Source of the DNA: Phycisphaerae bacterium | Lineage (GTDB): Bacteria; Planctomycetota; Phycisphaerae; UBA1845; PWPN01 | DNA length: 64,000 bases | Direction of reading: 5' to 3' | NCBI GenBank assembly: GCA_035384605.1 | Contig: DAOOIV010000008.1 | Span: 1 to 64,000, forward strand | In this document: piece by piece, positions 8,988-18,529 of the stretch | Layout: every line of letters starts with the position of its first letter | Numbering within the stretch: position 1 is the first letter of the stretch | The notes under the pieces: generated by a model | What the model was told of the DNA's origin: nothing | Database searches by the model: none | Seen by the model: the letters and a program-made list of their open reading frames with translations, nothing else | Translations under genes and position numbers: made by a program

Positions 8988-11315
8988 ATGAAGCGGGTAT
9001 GTCGTCGCGCCGCCCTGATCGTGGGCCTGGTATGGGTACCGAATCTGGCGGCGGCTCAAGACCTTACGGTCCTGAGCCCCCGCGCCCTGCTCATCAACTT
9101 CGACCCCATCATCGAGAGCCGGTCCGGCAAACGATTGCACACGGTGGGCGGATGGAACGACCCTTCGGCCCTGACGGCCGGCTACATCAACGACTTCGAG
9201 GCCGTCAGCCACGGACTGCTTCAATACCGCCTGACCCGTACGGTCAACGCCGACGTGTGGCCGATCAAAGAGGATGGTTTCCGCTACACCGATGAATCGT
9301 ATCTGCAATGCCTGTCCACCTGGTCGGGCTGGCATACACCGGATCTGTGTGACTACAAGGCCAAGGTCCGCGATTTTGACTTGGCCCGTAAGGTGGATTC
9401 CGGGGAGATCGACGAGGTGCTCGATCACAGCGCCCCGTACTTCGGCGGCTATGAGACGCGAATGATCGGCCGCGGAGGCTATTGGTGTAACTCGCCAGCC
9501 CTGACCCGCGTGGCCTGCTCCAAGATCTTCATCATCTCGGTGTTCAACTACGAGCGGGGCGTCGGCGAAATGCTCGAGGACTTCGGGCATCGCAGCGAAT
9601 CCATCCTGACCCACGTGTATGGCGGTTGGTCGGCCCAGCAAACGCATGCCTGGAACCGTTTCACTCTTTACGACAAGGTTTACCCGGGGGAGGCGGCTTG
9701 CGGCAACGTGCACTTTGCCCCGAACAGCGATTCCGATTACGACTGGGGCAACTGGCGTTACGTGGACAGCACCGCCGATTACTGGCTCAACGTTTTCCCC
9801 GAAGGCTATCCGAGCCGGATCTCAGACTATAAGCGATCGATGAATTGCAGTGAGTGGGGCTACGGCGACATCCGCTTGCACCACAAGTGGTGGTTCGCCC
9901 GTTTTCCGCACGCTGCCGGCTCCATCACCGAGTACGGCATGACCCGCCTGAACAACTGGTGGGCCTACGTGCAGGATTTCAACACTTACCCCGAGAGCGG
10001 GGGCGACCATGTGCCCGGCGGTACGCCTCCCGCGGCCGAGCCGTATCCCGGCGTCTGCGTCGCGGTGAGCGCCAACCTCCGTGATGACTGGGCACCGCAG
10101 ATCAACGCGGCCGGCCGGCTCGTCTGGCACGGTTCCGACGGGTCGGACTTCGAGATCTACTCCGCCGATCGCGACGGCCGGATGTTCACGCGGATCACCA
10201 ATAACGCATTCAACGATGAGGACCCGAAGATCAACGCCTCCGGCCGCATCGTCTGGCAGGGATTCGACGGTCAGGACTACGAGATCTACAGCGCCAACGC
10301 TGACGGGACTGACGTTGTCCGGATTACCAACAATACCGTGAACGACTGGCATCCCCAGATCAACGACCTGGGCAAGGTGGTCTGGGACTCGTTTGACGGA
10401 ACCGATTACGAGATCTACAGCGCCGATGCCGACGGGACGAACGTCGTGCGGATCACCGACAACACGGCGGCTTCCGGCTACCCGCGCGAGGATGTCTGGC
10501 CGCAGATCAATAACTCAAACCGGGTCGTCTGGTTCGGCTACGACGGGTCCGATTGGGAAATCTACAGCGCCAACGCCGACGGCAGCGGCCTGATCAACGT
10601 CTCGAACAACGGTTACGAGGACGAGTACCCGCAAATCAATGACAGCGGGCGAGTGGTCTGGCATTCTTGGCTCAATTCCTGGAATACGGAGATCTACAGT
10701 GCGGACGCCACCGGCGGCCCCGTTGTCCGGCTGACCAACAACTCCTACGAGGACTGGTACCCGCAAATCAGCGACACCGGCCAGGTTGTGTGGATGGCCC
10801 GGACCGCGACGAGTTGGGAGATTTTCCAGGCCAATGCCACCGGCGGCGGCCTTATGCGGATCACCAACAACGGCACCCACGACCAGTACCCCAGAATCAA
10901 CCTGGCTGGGGAGATTGTCTGGCAAGGTTTCGACGGCTCGGACTGGGAAATCTATACCCTTCGCGAAGGAGCCATCCTCCAGGTCACGAACAACAACTAC
11001 GACGATCGAGCCCCCTGCATAAACGATCAGAGCCAGATTGCCTGGCATGCCGACAGCGCTGAGAACACAAGCGAAATCTTCTCCGCCATTCCGTTCGTGC
11101 CGGTCCCGGCCGACTTTGACGGCGATGGCGATGTGGACCAGGAGGACTTCGGCCACTTCCAGATATGCATGACCGGTTCGGGCGGAGCAATCACCCTCGG
11201 TTGTGAGGATGCCATTCTCGACGGCGACACCGACGTGGATGGTGCCGACTTGGACATCTTCATGAATTGCCTCAGCGGCGCCGACGTGCCGGGCGACACC
11301 GGGTGCGCCGGATAA
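8988..11315 (+). CDS. secreted TolB/PD40-like beta-propeller protein with dockerin-like tail
   Basis: 775-residue exported protein with an AAAGGAG site before its ATG and a signal peptide (residues 1-24). Residues about 30-340 are the same unrecognised domain as the 5223-6566 product (SPRALLINFDP, EMLEDFGHRSES, NNWWAYVQDFN). Residues about 360-700 are eight or so repeats of about 43 residues with the consensus PQIN..G.VVW.G.DGSD.EIYSA.ADG, the PD40/TolB-type propeller blade. Residues about 705-775 are two Asp-rich EF-hand-like repeats (DFDGDGDVDQEDF, DGDTDVDGADLD) separated by a Cys-containing linker, the planctomycete dockerin-like module that probably binds calcium. The function is unknown; the architecture suggests a surface-displayed recognition protein. 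Confidence 0.85.
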   Translation: MKRVCRRAALIVGLVWVPNLAAAQDLTVLSPRALLINFDPIIESRSGKRLHTVGGWNDPSALTAGYINDFEAVSHGLLQYRLTRTVNADVWPIKEDGFRYTDESYLQCLSTWSGWHTPDLCDYKAKVRDFDLARKVDSGEIDEVLDHSAPYFGGYETRMIGRGGYWCNSPALTRVACSKIFIISVFNYERGVGEMLEDFGHRSESILTHVYGGWSAQQTHAWNRFTLYDKVYPGEAACGNVHFAPNSDSDYDWGNWRYVDSTADYWLNVFPEGYPSRISDYKRSMNCSEWGYGDIRLHHKWWFARFPHAAGSITEYGMTRLNNWWAYVQDFNTYPESGGDHVPGGTPPAAEPYPGVCVAVSANLRDDWAPQINAAGRLVWHGSDGSDFEIYSADRDGRMFTRITNNAFNDEDPKINASGRIVWQGFDGQDYEIYSANADGTDVVRITNNTVNDWHPQINDLGKVVWDSFDGTDYEIYSADADGTNVVRITDNTAASGYPREDVWPQINNSNRVVWFGYDGSDWEIYSANADGSGLINVSNNGYEDEYPQINDSGRVVWHSWLNSWNTEIYSADATGGPVVRLTNNSYEDWYPQISDTGQVVWMARTATSWEIFQANATGGGLMRITNNGTHDQYPRINLAGEIVWQGFDGSDWEIYTLREGAILQVTNNNYDDRAPCINDQSQIAWHADSAENTSEIFSAIPFVPVPADFDGDGDVDQEDFGHFQICMTGSGGAITLGCEDAILDGDTDVDGADLDIFMNCLSGADVPGDTGCAG

Positions 11316-11361
11316 AGCCCGCCGTCTTCCGGCGGAGCTTCGAACTGAAGAGGATCGAGCG

Positions 11362-14300
11362 ATGAACCACAGATTGATTTCAACACTTGTCTCGGTTGCC
11401 TGTGCCGCGCCCGTGATGGGCGCTTCCTGGCCAATGAAGCATCGGGACCCGGCGCACACCGGACGGGCGGACTACACCGTCCCCGCGGAGCGGATGAACA
11501 ACACGTTCTTCGACACGGTGCGCTGGCAGAAACGCTCGCCCGGTTCGCCCGGCGAGGGCGGTTTCACAAGCAGCTCAATGGTGTTTTACGACGGCGTCGG
11601 CCCGGGCGGCGCCGATATCGTCGTTGCCGGCTATCATTGGCCCAAAGGGGTCCAGGGCATGGACCGCCGTACCGGTCGTCTTTTCTGGAACGGAAACCCG
11701 AGCGGCGGAGAGACCATCGGCGCGAGCACCCCGGCCTTCTCCAACAATGGCGGCACGGTCTACGTCGTCAACGACGCGACGGCAAACGCTCAGTATCCCA
11801 ACGGCCACCCGCTGATGGCGTTCCGAACCAACGTCGGGCCTTCGTCCTACTGGCACAATGGGTCGGATGCCAACCCCGGCCATCTCAGCATGCACTCACC
11901 CACGATTGCACCCGACGGCCGCATCTTCCTGCATTCTTGGGTCGATCGGCCCTACGCCGGCATGGACGACGGCAGCATGATCGAACAGAATTGGGCCGCC
12001 GCGACTCCCGCCGACTGCGGACTGAGCGATCCGTCTCTCTATACCGGCGTCAGCCCGTTGATGGTCGTCATCGGCGCCCGATGGGGGCAGATCAAGGCAT
12101 ACAGCGGTTCCACCGGTGCCGAGCTGTGGACCGCCAACGTCGGCGCAACGGTCGATGCCACCGTGACCATTGACCCGGCCAACGGCAACATCTACGTCGG
12201 CTGTGGCAGTGATTCCATCTTCGTGGCCGGCCTGGACAAGAATGGCAATCCGCTGTGGGGCAGCGAGGCAGTGATGGTTTTCTACAACGGCGGGGCAAGT
12301 CCCCAACGTGCCCAGGCCGCCGGTTGCCTCAGCCACGACGGTCTTACCTACTACTTCCAGACCAACGGTCAACAGGGCAATGGGCAATTGTATGCCATCA
12401 ACACGGTTGACGGCTCGGTCAAATGGACCTACCCCACCGGCAGCACCGGCTGGGAGATGGTCTCATCCTCACCGATCGTGACCTCCAACGGCGTCATCAT
12501 CGTCGGTAACAACGACGGCGACACCTATTATGCCATTCGCGACGACGGCACACAGCCCGTGCTGCTGGACACGTTCGCGGTCGACTCGGCCGGCAACGCC
12601 CGGGCTACGGCCACCATCGCCCCAGATGGCCTGCTTTATCTTCCGCTTCGCACCACCTGGATCGCCGGAAACGGCGATGGTGAAGGCCCCACCAACACGA
12701 TCGAGAACCTGTTCACCGCCATCGACATCACCGCCGGCGCCACCGCCGAGTTGTGGCCTCCCGCAGGCCAGGCCGCCGTGGCCCTGAACCACGCCGTAGC
12801 CCTCTCCTGGCAACCGGTCCTCGATCCGACCAACCAGTTCCATCACTACGCCGTCTACCGCGCGACGACTCAGTTCAAGTCCGTGGACGGCATGAGCCCC
12901 ATCGCCGCCGTCGATAACATCAATACCACGAGCTATCTTGACTCCACGGCGGTAAACGGCATCCACTACTACTACGGCGTTACCACCGTCACCAAGAGCA
13001 TGACTGAGATCACCACCGTCGACGGCATCGGTCCACGCACGCCTCGCGACGAGACGGACCTGCACGTGCTCAGCCTCGCCCGCACACCGCAGTACCCACG
13101 ATACCTGCCTGACTACACCTATTACTGGATCACCGAGCCATCCGGCTTCGGTCCGTATCTCTTCTCGGCGGCTACCTCCCTCGGCGGGGGGCAGACCGGC
13201 GCAACTCAACGCTGGCCGAACACCGGCGACACGGTCACCTACACGGCGACGGTTCGCAATCGCGGCACAAATACCTGGAGCGGTACCCTTTCAGGCACGT
13301 GGACGGTGGACGGGGCAGTGGTTGGTAACCCATCACAAGTTGTGACGCTCGCGCCGAATGCCACGACGAGTTTCACGCTCTTGCGAACGTGGGAGGGCCT
13401 GACCGTTGCTCGCGACATCGGTTTTGCCCTCAACGTCTCAGACGCCCGCGCGACGAATAACGCACTGGTCGTCAACACTAAGGCGGTACCCTTCCTCACC
13501 TACGTTGACCGGTCCTGCATCGAAAACTTCAGGGAAAACACGCCGGTCAGCTACCCGCAGGCCCGGACCGACGACATGCTCGACTGGCTCCAGCGACACA
13601 TGACGCGGTTCAACGAGTTGTTCGCCGCCGCCGACTGCCGCAAGCGCGTGCACTACAACGTGCTCGAGGTCCTGGACGACGTCGCCCCGGATCCTGCGGT
13701 CGATACCACGCCTTACGCCATCTTCCCGTTCCGCTACCACGCAGACGAGGGAGATCCCCGCGGCTCCGGTTACTACAGCCCGACCGATGACATTGACTAC
13801 GGACTGCTGCACGAAATGGGGCACCAACTTGGCCTGGTCGACATCTATCAGCTCGACGTCCCTGCCGAGGCGAACCAGGTCTCCGGGCAGGGCTACAGCG
13901 CGCGGGCCGACCTGATGCACGGTTGCAGCCCCTTGATCTCCGCCCATAGCGCCGGAGCCATGAACCATTGGTTGGACACGGTCCACGGTTATTACGGCCA
14001 ATACCTGTACCAGTTGCCGGCCGAGATCCGGCTGCGAATCCTCGGATTCGATGGCCGGCCTCTGCCCGGCGCGACGGTCAAAATGTACCAGTACTGCGAG
14101 CGCCCGGGACAAGGAAAGGTCATTACCACGCAAATCAAGGCCCAGGGGCTGACCGACGCCAACGGCGAGTACACCCTGCCCAACGTCCCCATCGATCCTG
14201 TCAAGGTGCCGCCGGCCTACAACGGCGACGTGCTGAATGCCAACCCGTTCGGCTATGTGGCGGTCGTGGGAACCAATGGGCTTCTTCACTTTCGCGTCGA

Positions 14301-15186
14301 GTACAACGGCGGGGTGGACTACTGCTGGCTCGATATCACCGAAGCGAACGTCGCCTACTGGGAAGGCCAGACCACAACGGCGATCTTCGAGCGACTGCTC
14401 GGTCTGGGAGGGCCGGTCCAAACCCGGCCGCCCGACGATATGACCGAACTGAACGCGGCGGACTGGGCGGCCTGGGCCGAGGGTTCGAGCCCCGAGAACA
14501 CCTACGTTGTTGACGATACCGGCCGTAAGGTCGTCGGCGCGGGATCGGTGAAGTTCATCACCGACGGGGGCTTCGATACCTACGTCCGTTACCCGCGAAG
14601 CTTCACGGCCCGGTGGAACCTCACGTCCGCCACCATGCTGAAGTTCAGGGTGTACGCCGAGAACCCCAGTCCCTACGACTTCCAGAACGGCAGCCCGTGG
14701 ATTCGTCTCAAGGACGCCGAGAACAATTACTTCGAGTACCAGTTCTACATGAACGGGTCCCCGTACAACCTGTTGAACCAGGCCCTGGGGCAGTGGCGAT
14801 CCTATGAGGTGCCCCTGGATGCGTCTCCCACGACCCAAACGGGATGGCGGCGCACGGCCGTCGGCAATCCCAGCCTGGCCAACATTCAGTTCCTGGAGAT
14901 CCACGCCGACACGTGGGATTCCGGGTTTACGCTCTGGTGGGACGGCGTGGGATTTGATCTCCCGCCGACGGTGTCCGCTGATCTGGACGAGGATGGCGAC
15001 GTCGATGAGAACGACTACACGATCTTCGAGCAATGCGCGACCGCCCCGGGCGTAAGGCTGCTCGCGGTGGACTGCGCGATTGCCGATTTCGACGGCGACA
15101 GCGACGTCGATCAGTCCGACTTCAGCGTATTGCAGCGATGCGTCAGCGGAGCCGGCATCACGCCGCCTTCAACCTGCGCCGATTGA
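11362..15186 (+). CDS. large secreted multidomain protein: PQQ-like propeller, Fn3, zinc-protease motif, dockerin-like tail
   Basis: 1274 residues with a signal peptide (about 1-21). In order: a PQQ/BamB-like beta-propeller (about 25-460; blades such as GRLFWNGNPSGG and GAELWTANVGA), a fibronectin-III-like segment (about 465-560), a CARDB-like beta-sandwich (about 620-700), and a region with HEMGHQLGLVD near residue 817. That region fits the metzincin zinc-binding pattern HExxHxxGxxD. Then come a carboxypeptidase-regulatory-like beta-sandwich (LRILGFDGRPLPGATVKMY), a galactose-binding-like domain (about 1030-1190) and two dockerin-like Asp-rich repeats (DLDEDGDVDENDY, DFDGDSDVDQSDF). A predicted surface metalloprotease; activity is inferred from the motif alone. 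It lies 46 nt after the propeller gene, a likely operon. Confidence 0.83.
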   Translation: MNHRLISTLVSVACAAPVMGASWPMKHRDPAHTGRADYTVPAERMNNTFFDTVRWQKRSPGSPGEGGFTSSSMVFYDGVGPGGADIVVAGYHWPKGVQGMDRRTGRLFWNGNPSGGETIGASTPAFSNNGGTVYVVNDATANAQYPNGHPLMAFRTNVGPSSYWHNGSDANPGHLSMHSPTIAPDGRIFLHSWVDRPYAGMDDGSMIEQNWAAATPADCGLSDPSLYTGVSPLMVVIGARWGQIKAYSGSTGAELWTANVGATVDATVTIDPANGNIYVGCGSDSIFVAGLDKNGNPLWGSEAVMVFYNGGASPQRAQAAGCLSHDGLTYYFQTNGQQGNGQLYAINTVDGSVKWTYPTGSTGWEMVSSSPIVTSNGVIIVGNNDGDTYYAIRDDGTQPVLLDTFAVDSAGNARATATIAPDGLLYLPLRTTWIAGNGDGEGPTNTIENLFTAIDITAGATAELWPPAGQAAVALNHAVALSWQPVLDPTNQFHHYAVYRATTQFKSVDGMSPIAAVDNINTTSYLDSTAVNGIHYYYGVTTVTKSMTEITTVDGIGPRTPRDETDLHVLSLARTPQYPRYLPDYTYYWITEPSGFGPYLFSAATSLGGGQTGATQRWPNTGDTVTYTATVRNRGTNTWSGTLSGTWTVDGAVVGNPSQVVTLAPNATTSFTLLRTWEGLTVARDIGFALNVSDARATNNALVVNTKAVPFLTYVDRSCIENFRENTPVSYPQARTDDMLDWLQRHMTRFNELFAAADCRKRVHYNVLEVLDDVAPDPAVDTTPYAIFPFRYHADEGDPRGSGYYSPTDDIDYGLLHEMGHQLGLVDIYQLDVPAEANQVSGQGYSARADLMHGCSPLISAHSAGAMNHWLDTVHGYYGQYLYQLPAEIRLRILGFDGRPLPGATVKMYQYCERPGQGKVITTQIKAQGLTDANGEYTLPNVPIDPVKVPPAYNGDVLNANPFGYVAVVGTNGLLHFRVEYNGGVDYCWLDITEANVAYWEGQTTTAIFERLLGLGGPVQTRPPDDMTELNAADWAAWAEGSSPENTYVVDDTGRKVVGAGSVKFITDGGFDTYVRYPRSFTARWNLTSATMLKFRVYAENPSPYDFQNGSPWIRLKDAENNYFEYQFYMNGSPYNLLNQALGQWRSYEVPLDASPTTQTGWRRTAVGNPSLANIQFLEIHADTWDSGFTLWWDGVGFDLPPTVSADLDEDGDVDENDYTIFEQCATAPGVRLLAVDCAIADFDGDSDVDQSDFSVLQRCVSGAGITPPSTCAD

Positions 15187-15187
15187 C

Positions 15188-17335
15188 TTACGATGCCGCC
15201 GCCGGCCACCGGTAAACGAGACCTGCGGCGGTGCGCTCGGCATGGACTGTCCGTCTGCCATTGATGCGACAGGATCTCGACAACTGCTGGGGTGTCGAGA
15301 GGGTCAAACTGCCCGCGGCGGGCGCAGAGACTTCGATCGGCTGGTCGGGCGCGGCGATGAGAGGGATCCGTACGATCATTCGCGAGTCGCACTCGATAAA
15401 GGGCTCCCCATTGCGAGTGACTTTCATCCCTTCGTCAAGCCGGATCTCGTATCGGTCGGTGCCGATCCGGACATTGCGGACGCCCGCGCTGGGAAATGAC
15501 ACCGAGCCAAAACGAAGAAAGCCGGTGGCCTCCACGTCGATCAACTCCTGGACGGCGATGTAGGCCATCAGTCCGCCCCAGTGATAAAGCCGGGCGGCGT
15601 TCCAGACGTCGCCCCCCTCGCCGGTCGTCGCATTGTAGTTCTCGTACACCCCGCCGTCCTTGCGCCAGTTGTACATGAACATCTCCAGCCCACGCCGGGC
15701 AAGATCGGCCGCAACGTCATCGAAGCGGTACCGTCGCAGCCCCTCGGCGACCAGGAGATTGAAGGGCCCCCATATCCGCCCTCGCCAGTAGTCGTTGTCG
15801 CCGAAGGCCGGGTCATTCCGCGCGATGGCCGGAATGACGTAACGTCCCCAGAATTCCGCTTCGTTGAGCAGATGTTCGCGGACCAGCCGCTCCGCCTGCC
15901 GCTCATCCGCCACGCCCGCGATCAGCGGAAAGAACGACGTCGGCGACCAGCGGTTTGAGAATCGCCCGTCCCAATGCCGGTTCGCGTAGATGCCGTGCTC
16001 CTCGTCCCACAACCGATCGTTGATGCGCCGACGCATCCTTTCGTATTCGCGACGATAAGCGGCCGCATCCTTCGGCTTGCCCAGAGCCTCAGCCATCGAC
16101 GCCAGCGCCTCGCAGTCCATCGCGTAGTACGAGTTCAACGCCACGTCCGCCAATTCGAACGTGTTCGCCGACTCATTGAATGGAACGTCGTCGTACATCG
16201 GGGAGTTGTCCAGACCCGATTCGTACATCGCGCATTTGGCGGTGTGTTGCAGCGACGGGTTGTACGGAAGCAGTTGCGGGAATTCATATGTCGGCGTCGG
16301 GTTCGTGCCCCATTCCAGCAGGCCGTCCTCGTTGCCGTCGCGGTTCTTCATCCAGTAGGTATGCCACTTGCGAAGCCGAGGATAGATGCGCCGGAGCCAC
16401 GCCGGATCGGGCTCGGCCTGCTCGACCTTCCAGATCATGTAGGCCCCCAAGGGCGGCATTGAGCGGTCGAGCGAAGCAGCCCCATGGGCCATGTAGTAGT
16501 TGGGGACCATGCCCAGCTCATCCACGGCCGCGGTGACAGCCTCAAAGTTGGCGCGGGACAGCTCCCTTGATTCATACGAGAGCATCGCTCCCACGAAGAA
16601 GGTGTCCCAGCAGAACACCAGCACGCCGCGCCAGTCATAACACCAGTCGCGGCTGACGGGAGACGACACCAGACGCCGCCGTGCGTCATACAGGGTGTTC
16701 CAATAGATGGCTCGCATCATGGCCTCCGGGGCTTCGGCCAGTGCTCCCGTACCGGCAAGGGCTTCCTGTTCATAAGCCTGGAAGGATCCCCCCGACGTCG
16801 CCATCGGCTTGGCGGGGGTGGCGATCAGGCTGGCTGCTTGGCCGGGTTCGGCAACCGCGTAGGGTTCGGCGATGTTGAGGAAGTAACGCCGCGGCCAAGT
16901 GGCGCCTTCCAGGTCAATCCGCCAACGGCCAAACGTGCTGCCGCGAGAAGTGACCGCCGGCGACTCGCCGAACGGCGCCACGAGCATGAAAACGATTCGG
17001 TGCCTTGTTTCGGCCAAAGGAGTCACCGTCAAACGCAGGGTCCCGCCGGTCTCGGTTGCCTCAGCCGCATAGGGCACGTTGCCGGCCATGAATTCCAGCC
17101 GGGCCGGCAGACCCATCGGAGCGTGCGGACCGAGGCAGCGCACGTCGCTCCATCGGAAAGTCTCGTACAAGTGCCCGATCTGCTTGCTGTCCGGCGACGG
17201 CGGTGATACGTGCTCATCCCAAATCGCGTACTGAACGACAATGTCCGTCCGGCCCTCCCGCAGGAAAACCAGCCGATTGAAGCCGCGAAAATCCCAGGTG
17301 TTCCATCCGGTTGGCTTGTGTTGAATCATGGCCAT
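15188..17335 (-). CDS. (alpha/alpha)6 glycoside hydrolase, GH63/MGH1-like
   Basis: 715-residue protein without a signal peptide, so probably cytoplasmic. The C-terminal two thirds (about 200-620) is an (alpha/alpha)6 barrel of the trehalase/GH63/GH37 type. It carries the family's diagnostic DNDYWRGRIWGPFNLLVAEG block and upstream acidic motifs (CWDTFFVGAML, NRDGNEDGLLEWG). The N-terminal 200 residues are a beta-sandwich. It likely hydrolyses alpha-linked glucosides or mannosides. The gene ends 1 nt from the convergent gene at 11362-15186 and is divergent from the URO-D gene at 17390, with which it shares a 54-bp promoter region. The exact substrate is not predictable from sequence. Confidence 0.85.
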   Translation of the reverse strand: MAMIQHKPTGWNTWDFRGFNRLVFLREGRTDIVVQYAIWDEHVSPPSPDSKQIGHLYETFRWSDVRCLGPHAPMGLPARLEFMAGNVPYAAEATETGGTLRLTVTPLAETRHRIVFMLVAPFGESPAVTSRGSTFGRWRIDLEGATWPRRYFLNIAEPYAVAEPGQAASLIATPAKPMATSGGSFQAYEQEALAGTGALAEAPEAMMRAIYWNTLYDARRRLVSSPVSRDWCYDWRGVLVFCWDTFFVGAMLSYESRELSRANFEAVTAAVDELGMVPNYYMAHGAASLDRSMPPLGAYMIWKVEQAEPDPAWLRRIYPRLRKWHTYWMKNRDGNEDGLLEWGTNPTPTYEFPQLLPYNPSLQHTAKCAMYESGLDNSPMYDDVPFNESANTFELADVALNSYYAMDCEALASMAEALGKPKDAAAYRREYERMRRRINDRLWDEEHGIYANRHWDGRFSNRWSPTSFFPLIAGVADERQAERLVREHLLNEAEFWGRYVIPAIARNDPAFGDNDYWRGRIWGPFNLLVAEGLRRYRFDDVAADLARRGLEMFMYNWRKDGGVYENYNATTGEGGDVWNAARLYHWGGLMAYIAVQELIDVEATGFLRFGSVSFPSAGVRNVRIGTDRYEIRLDEGMKVTRNGEPFIECDSRMIVRIPLIAAPDQPIEVSAPAAGSLTLSTPQQLSRSCRINGRRTVHAERTAAGLVYRWPAAAS

Positions 17336-17389
17336 GAGTATACGACGACCGCTGGCATGGTCCAGCCTCCCTCATGTACAATAGCCCGC

Positions 17390-18517
17390 ATGACTCACAA
17401 AGAACGCGTTGCCCGAACCCTCGCCCGCAAGCAGCCCGACCGCGTCCCCATTTACGACAAGTTCTGGTTCGAGGTCGAACGTGAGTACCGCGAACAATTG
17501 GGGTGCCCCTTCGTGTTCCATCCCGAGCGATCGGCATTCGACTGGGGGGCGGTTTCGCCCGAGACTCAGGCCACCACCCTTTGGGAGCTGTTCGACATGG
17601 ACATTACCGAAGTCGCGTGGCCCGACTTCCGCCTGCGGTTCATCGAACCGGAGATCCTCGAAGAGACCGACGAGTGGATCCTCCTGCGCGACGGTAACTG
17701 GGCCGAACTGCGGTGGTGGAAACACAAGATGGGCACGCCCGAGCACGTCCGCTTCGGGATCGACACCCCCGATAAATGGGCCGAGGTTAAGGGCCTCCTG
17801 ACGCCCTCGCGAAACCGGGTGCGATGGAATGAGTTCTGGCCGTTGTACCAGCGGGCCCGCAAGGCCGAACGATTCGTCTGCTACGGTGTGGCCGACCCGT
17901 TTGAGAACCTCAAGGACGTGGTCGGCCATGAGATCATGCTGCTCTCGATGATCGAGCGCCCCGAATGGGTGCACGATCTTTTCGAGACCTACACGGACCT
18001 GCATATCAAAATGCTTGAAATCGTCGAGGCCGAGGGCATGGTCTGCGACGGTGCCTTCGTCTACGGTGATATGGCCTATCGCAACGGGCCGTTCATGAGT
18101 CCCGCGCACTACCGCGAGTTCGTCCAGCCGTGCCACAAACGGCTGTTCGATGAGTTCCGCAAGCGAGGAATGCCAATCATCTTTCACACGGACGGCGACG
18201 TGCGGGTGGTCATCGACGATCTGATCGACTCCGGCATCGACGCCTTGAACCCCTTGGAGGCCAAGGCGAACATGGATGTTCGCGAGTTGGCGCCGAAGTA
18301 CGGCCGGCGCCTCGGATTCTGCGGAAACATCGACGTCACCGTCCTGATGAGCAACGACCGCGACCGGATCCGCGAAGAGGTCCGCTCCAAGCTGGCCGCG
18401 GCAATGCCGTATTGCGGCTACATCTACCATTCCGACCACTCGATTCCGCCCGGTGTGACTCTGGAAACGTATCAGGCCCTGCTGGCCGAAGTCCGAGAGG
18501 CCGGACGGTACGAATAG
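17390..18517 (+). CDS. uroporphyrinogen decarboxylase-family protein (MtaA/CmuA-like)
   Basis: 375 residues of the URO-D superfamily. The start at 17390 matches the family N-terminus (MTHKERVARTLARKQPDRVP). Motifs include FHTDGDVRVVIDDLIDSGID and GYIYHSDHSIPPGV near the C-terminus. Members of this branch are usually methyltransferases acting on corrinoid proteins (methanol, methylamine or aryl-ether demethylation) rather than heme-pathway decarboxylases. The true N-terminal decarboxylase signature of HemE (RxPVWxMRQAGR) is absent. It is followed 12 nt later by a second family member. The divergent glycosidase and downstream glycosidase-like gene hint at catabolism of methylated sugars or glycosides; that is inference. 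Confidence 0.85.
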   Translation: MTHKERVARTLARKQPDRVPIYDKFWFEVEREYREQLGCPFVFHPERSAFDWGAVSPETQATTLWELFDMDITEVAWPDFRLRFIEPEILEETDEWILLRDGNWAELRWWKHKMGTPEHVRFGIDTPDKWAEVKGLLTPSRNRVRWNEFWPLYQRARKAERFVCYGVADPFENLKDVVGHEIMLLSMIERPEWVHDLFETYTDLHIKMLEIVEAEGMVCDGAFVYGDMAYRNGPFMSPAHYREFVQPCHKRLFDEFRKRGMPIIFHTDGDVRVVIDDLIDSGIDALNPLEAKANMDVRELAPKYGRRLGFCGNIDVTVLMSNDRDRIREEVRSKLAAAMPYCGYIYHSDHSIPPGVTLETYQALLAEVREAGRYE

Positions 18518-18529
18518 AGGCTCCCTCTC

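Noticed and set aside
10080..11060. Regularly spaced similar units suggesting a CRISPR array or tandem repeat DNA
   Set aside because: They are in frame and encode the blades of a beta-propeller; units vary at synonymous positions and have no constant repeat-spacer pattern.
13438..15033. 531-codon open frame on the minus strand opposite the 1274-residue protein
   Set aside because: Same reason: Arg/Val/Gly-rich translation without domains, within a gene with recognisable modules on the other strand.
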